From CAZDME01 sp964506785 [NCBI: uncultured bacterium] (GTDB lineage Bacteria > CAZDME01 > JAYEMH01), in the NCBI GenBank assembly GCA_964506785.1, contig CAZDME010000036.1:1-14247 (forward strand): 14,247 nucleotides of DNA. The letters run 5' to 3'. Below, one piece after another: positions 14,188 to 14,247 of the stretch. The notes under the pieces are model-generated. The model worked only from the letters and a program-made list of their open reading frames with translations. It had not been told where the DNA came from and did no database searches. Both the position numbers and the translations under genes were made by a program. Numbering within the stretch: position 1 is the first letter of the stretch; the number at the start of each line of letters is the position of its first letter.

Positions 14188-14247
14188 TTTTACCGTTATC
14201 TCGCTATTACTATTTACCATTTACGATTCACCATTCACCAATTTAAT
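14188..14247 (+). repeat. Degenerate heptad array upstream of the LsrF-like aldolase gene
   Basis: Eight consecutive 7-base units run from 14188: TTTTACC, GTTATCT, CGCTATT, ACTATTT, ACCATTT, ACGATTC, ACCATTC and ACCAATT. Most fit ACNATTY. The array reaches the window end, so its full length is unknown. It includes CGTTATCTCGCT (14194-14205), which also occurs exactly at 3582-3593. No promoter was recognisable in it. Confidence 0.75.

Overview
The window is a moderately AT-rich, gene-dense piece of bacterial chromosome in which every credible gene lies on the minus strand, so transcription runs from position 14247 down to 1. No ribosomal RNA, tRNA, CRISPR array, integrase or transposase was seen. 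The protein set is that of a free-standing bacterium with complete arginine-pathway enzymes. The intergenic style suggests an uncultivated lineage, possibly Omnitrophota-like: degenerate 7-base tandem repeats and a remnant of a four-helix-bundle (23S rRNA intervening sequence) protein. That placement is a low-confidence impression, not a measurement.

Read in transcription order, the first block (14177-11468) is a small carbon-metabolism module: an LsrF-family class I aldolase, a zinc-dependent medium-chain alcohol/polyol dehydrogenase and a class II (fuculose-phosphate type) aldolase. A 289-bp spacer between the first two holds a truncated four-helix-bundle remnant flanked by oppositely oriented heptad repeats. 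Then come a small DUF2007 protein (11348-11127) and an AEC-family permease (11031-10120).

The second block (10048-57) is housekeeping: mfd (transcription-repair coupling factor), pdxA (vitamin B6 synthesis), then argD, argF, a DUF1189 membrane protein, argG and argH. The arg genes cover acetylornithine aminotransferase and the three steps ornithine to citrulline to argininosuccinate to arginine. The earlier steps (argA/J, argB, argC) are not in the window. Tight spacing, a 29-base pdxA/argD overlap and a 4-base ATGA overlap between the DUF1189 gene and argG suggest co-transcription of pdxA to argH.

The most unusual content is between genes. Almost every spacer contains pyrimidine-rich (on +) or A/T-rich degenerate tandem repeats with a 7-base period (8-base in one case), running right up to ribosome binding sites and once into the end of argD. 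A perfect 13+3+13 palindrome occurs twice, shortly downstream of the argF and argH stop codons. A terminator-like hairpin with a T8 tract points against the operon between argG and argH. No gene-free stretch exceeds 300 bases, and no convincing sigma-70 promoter was recognised in any spacer.
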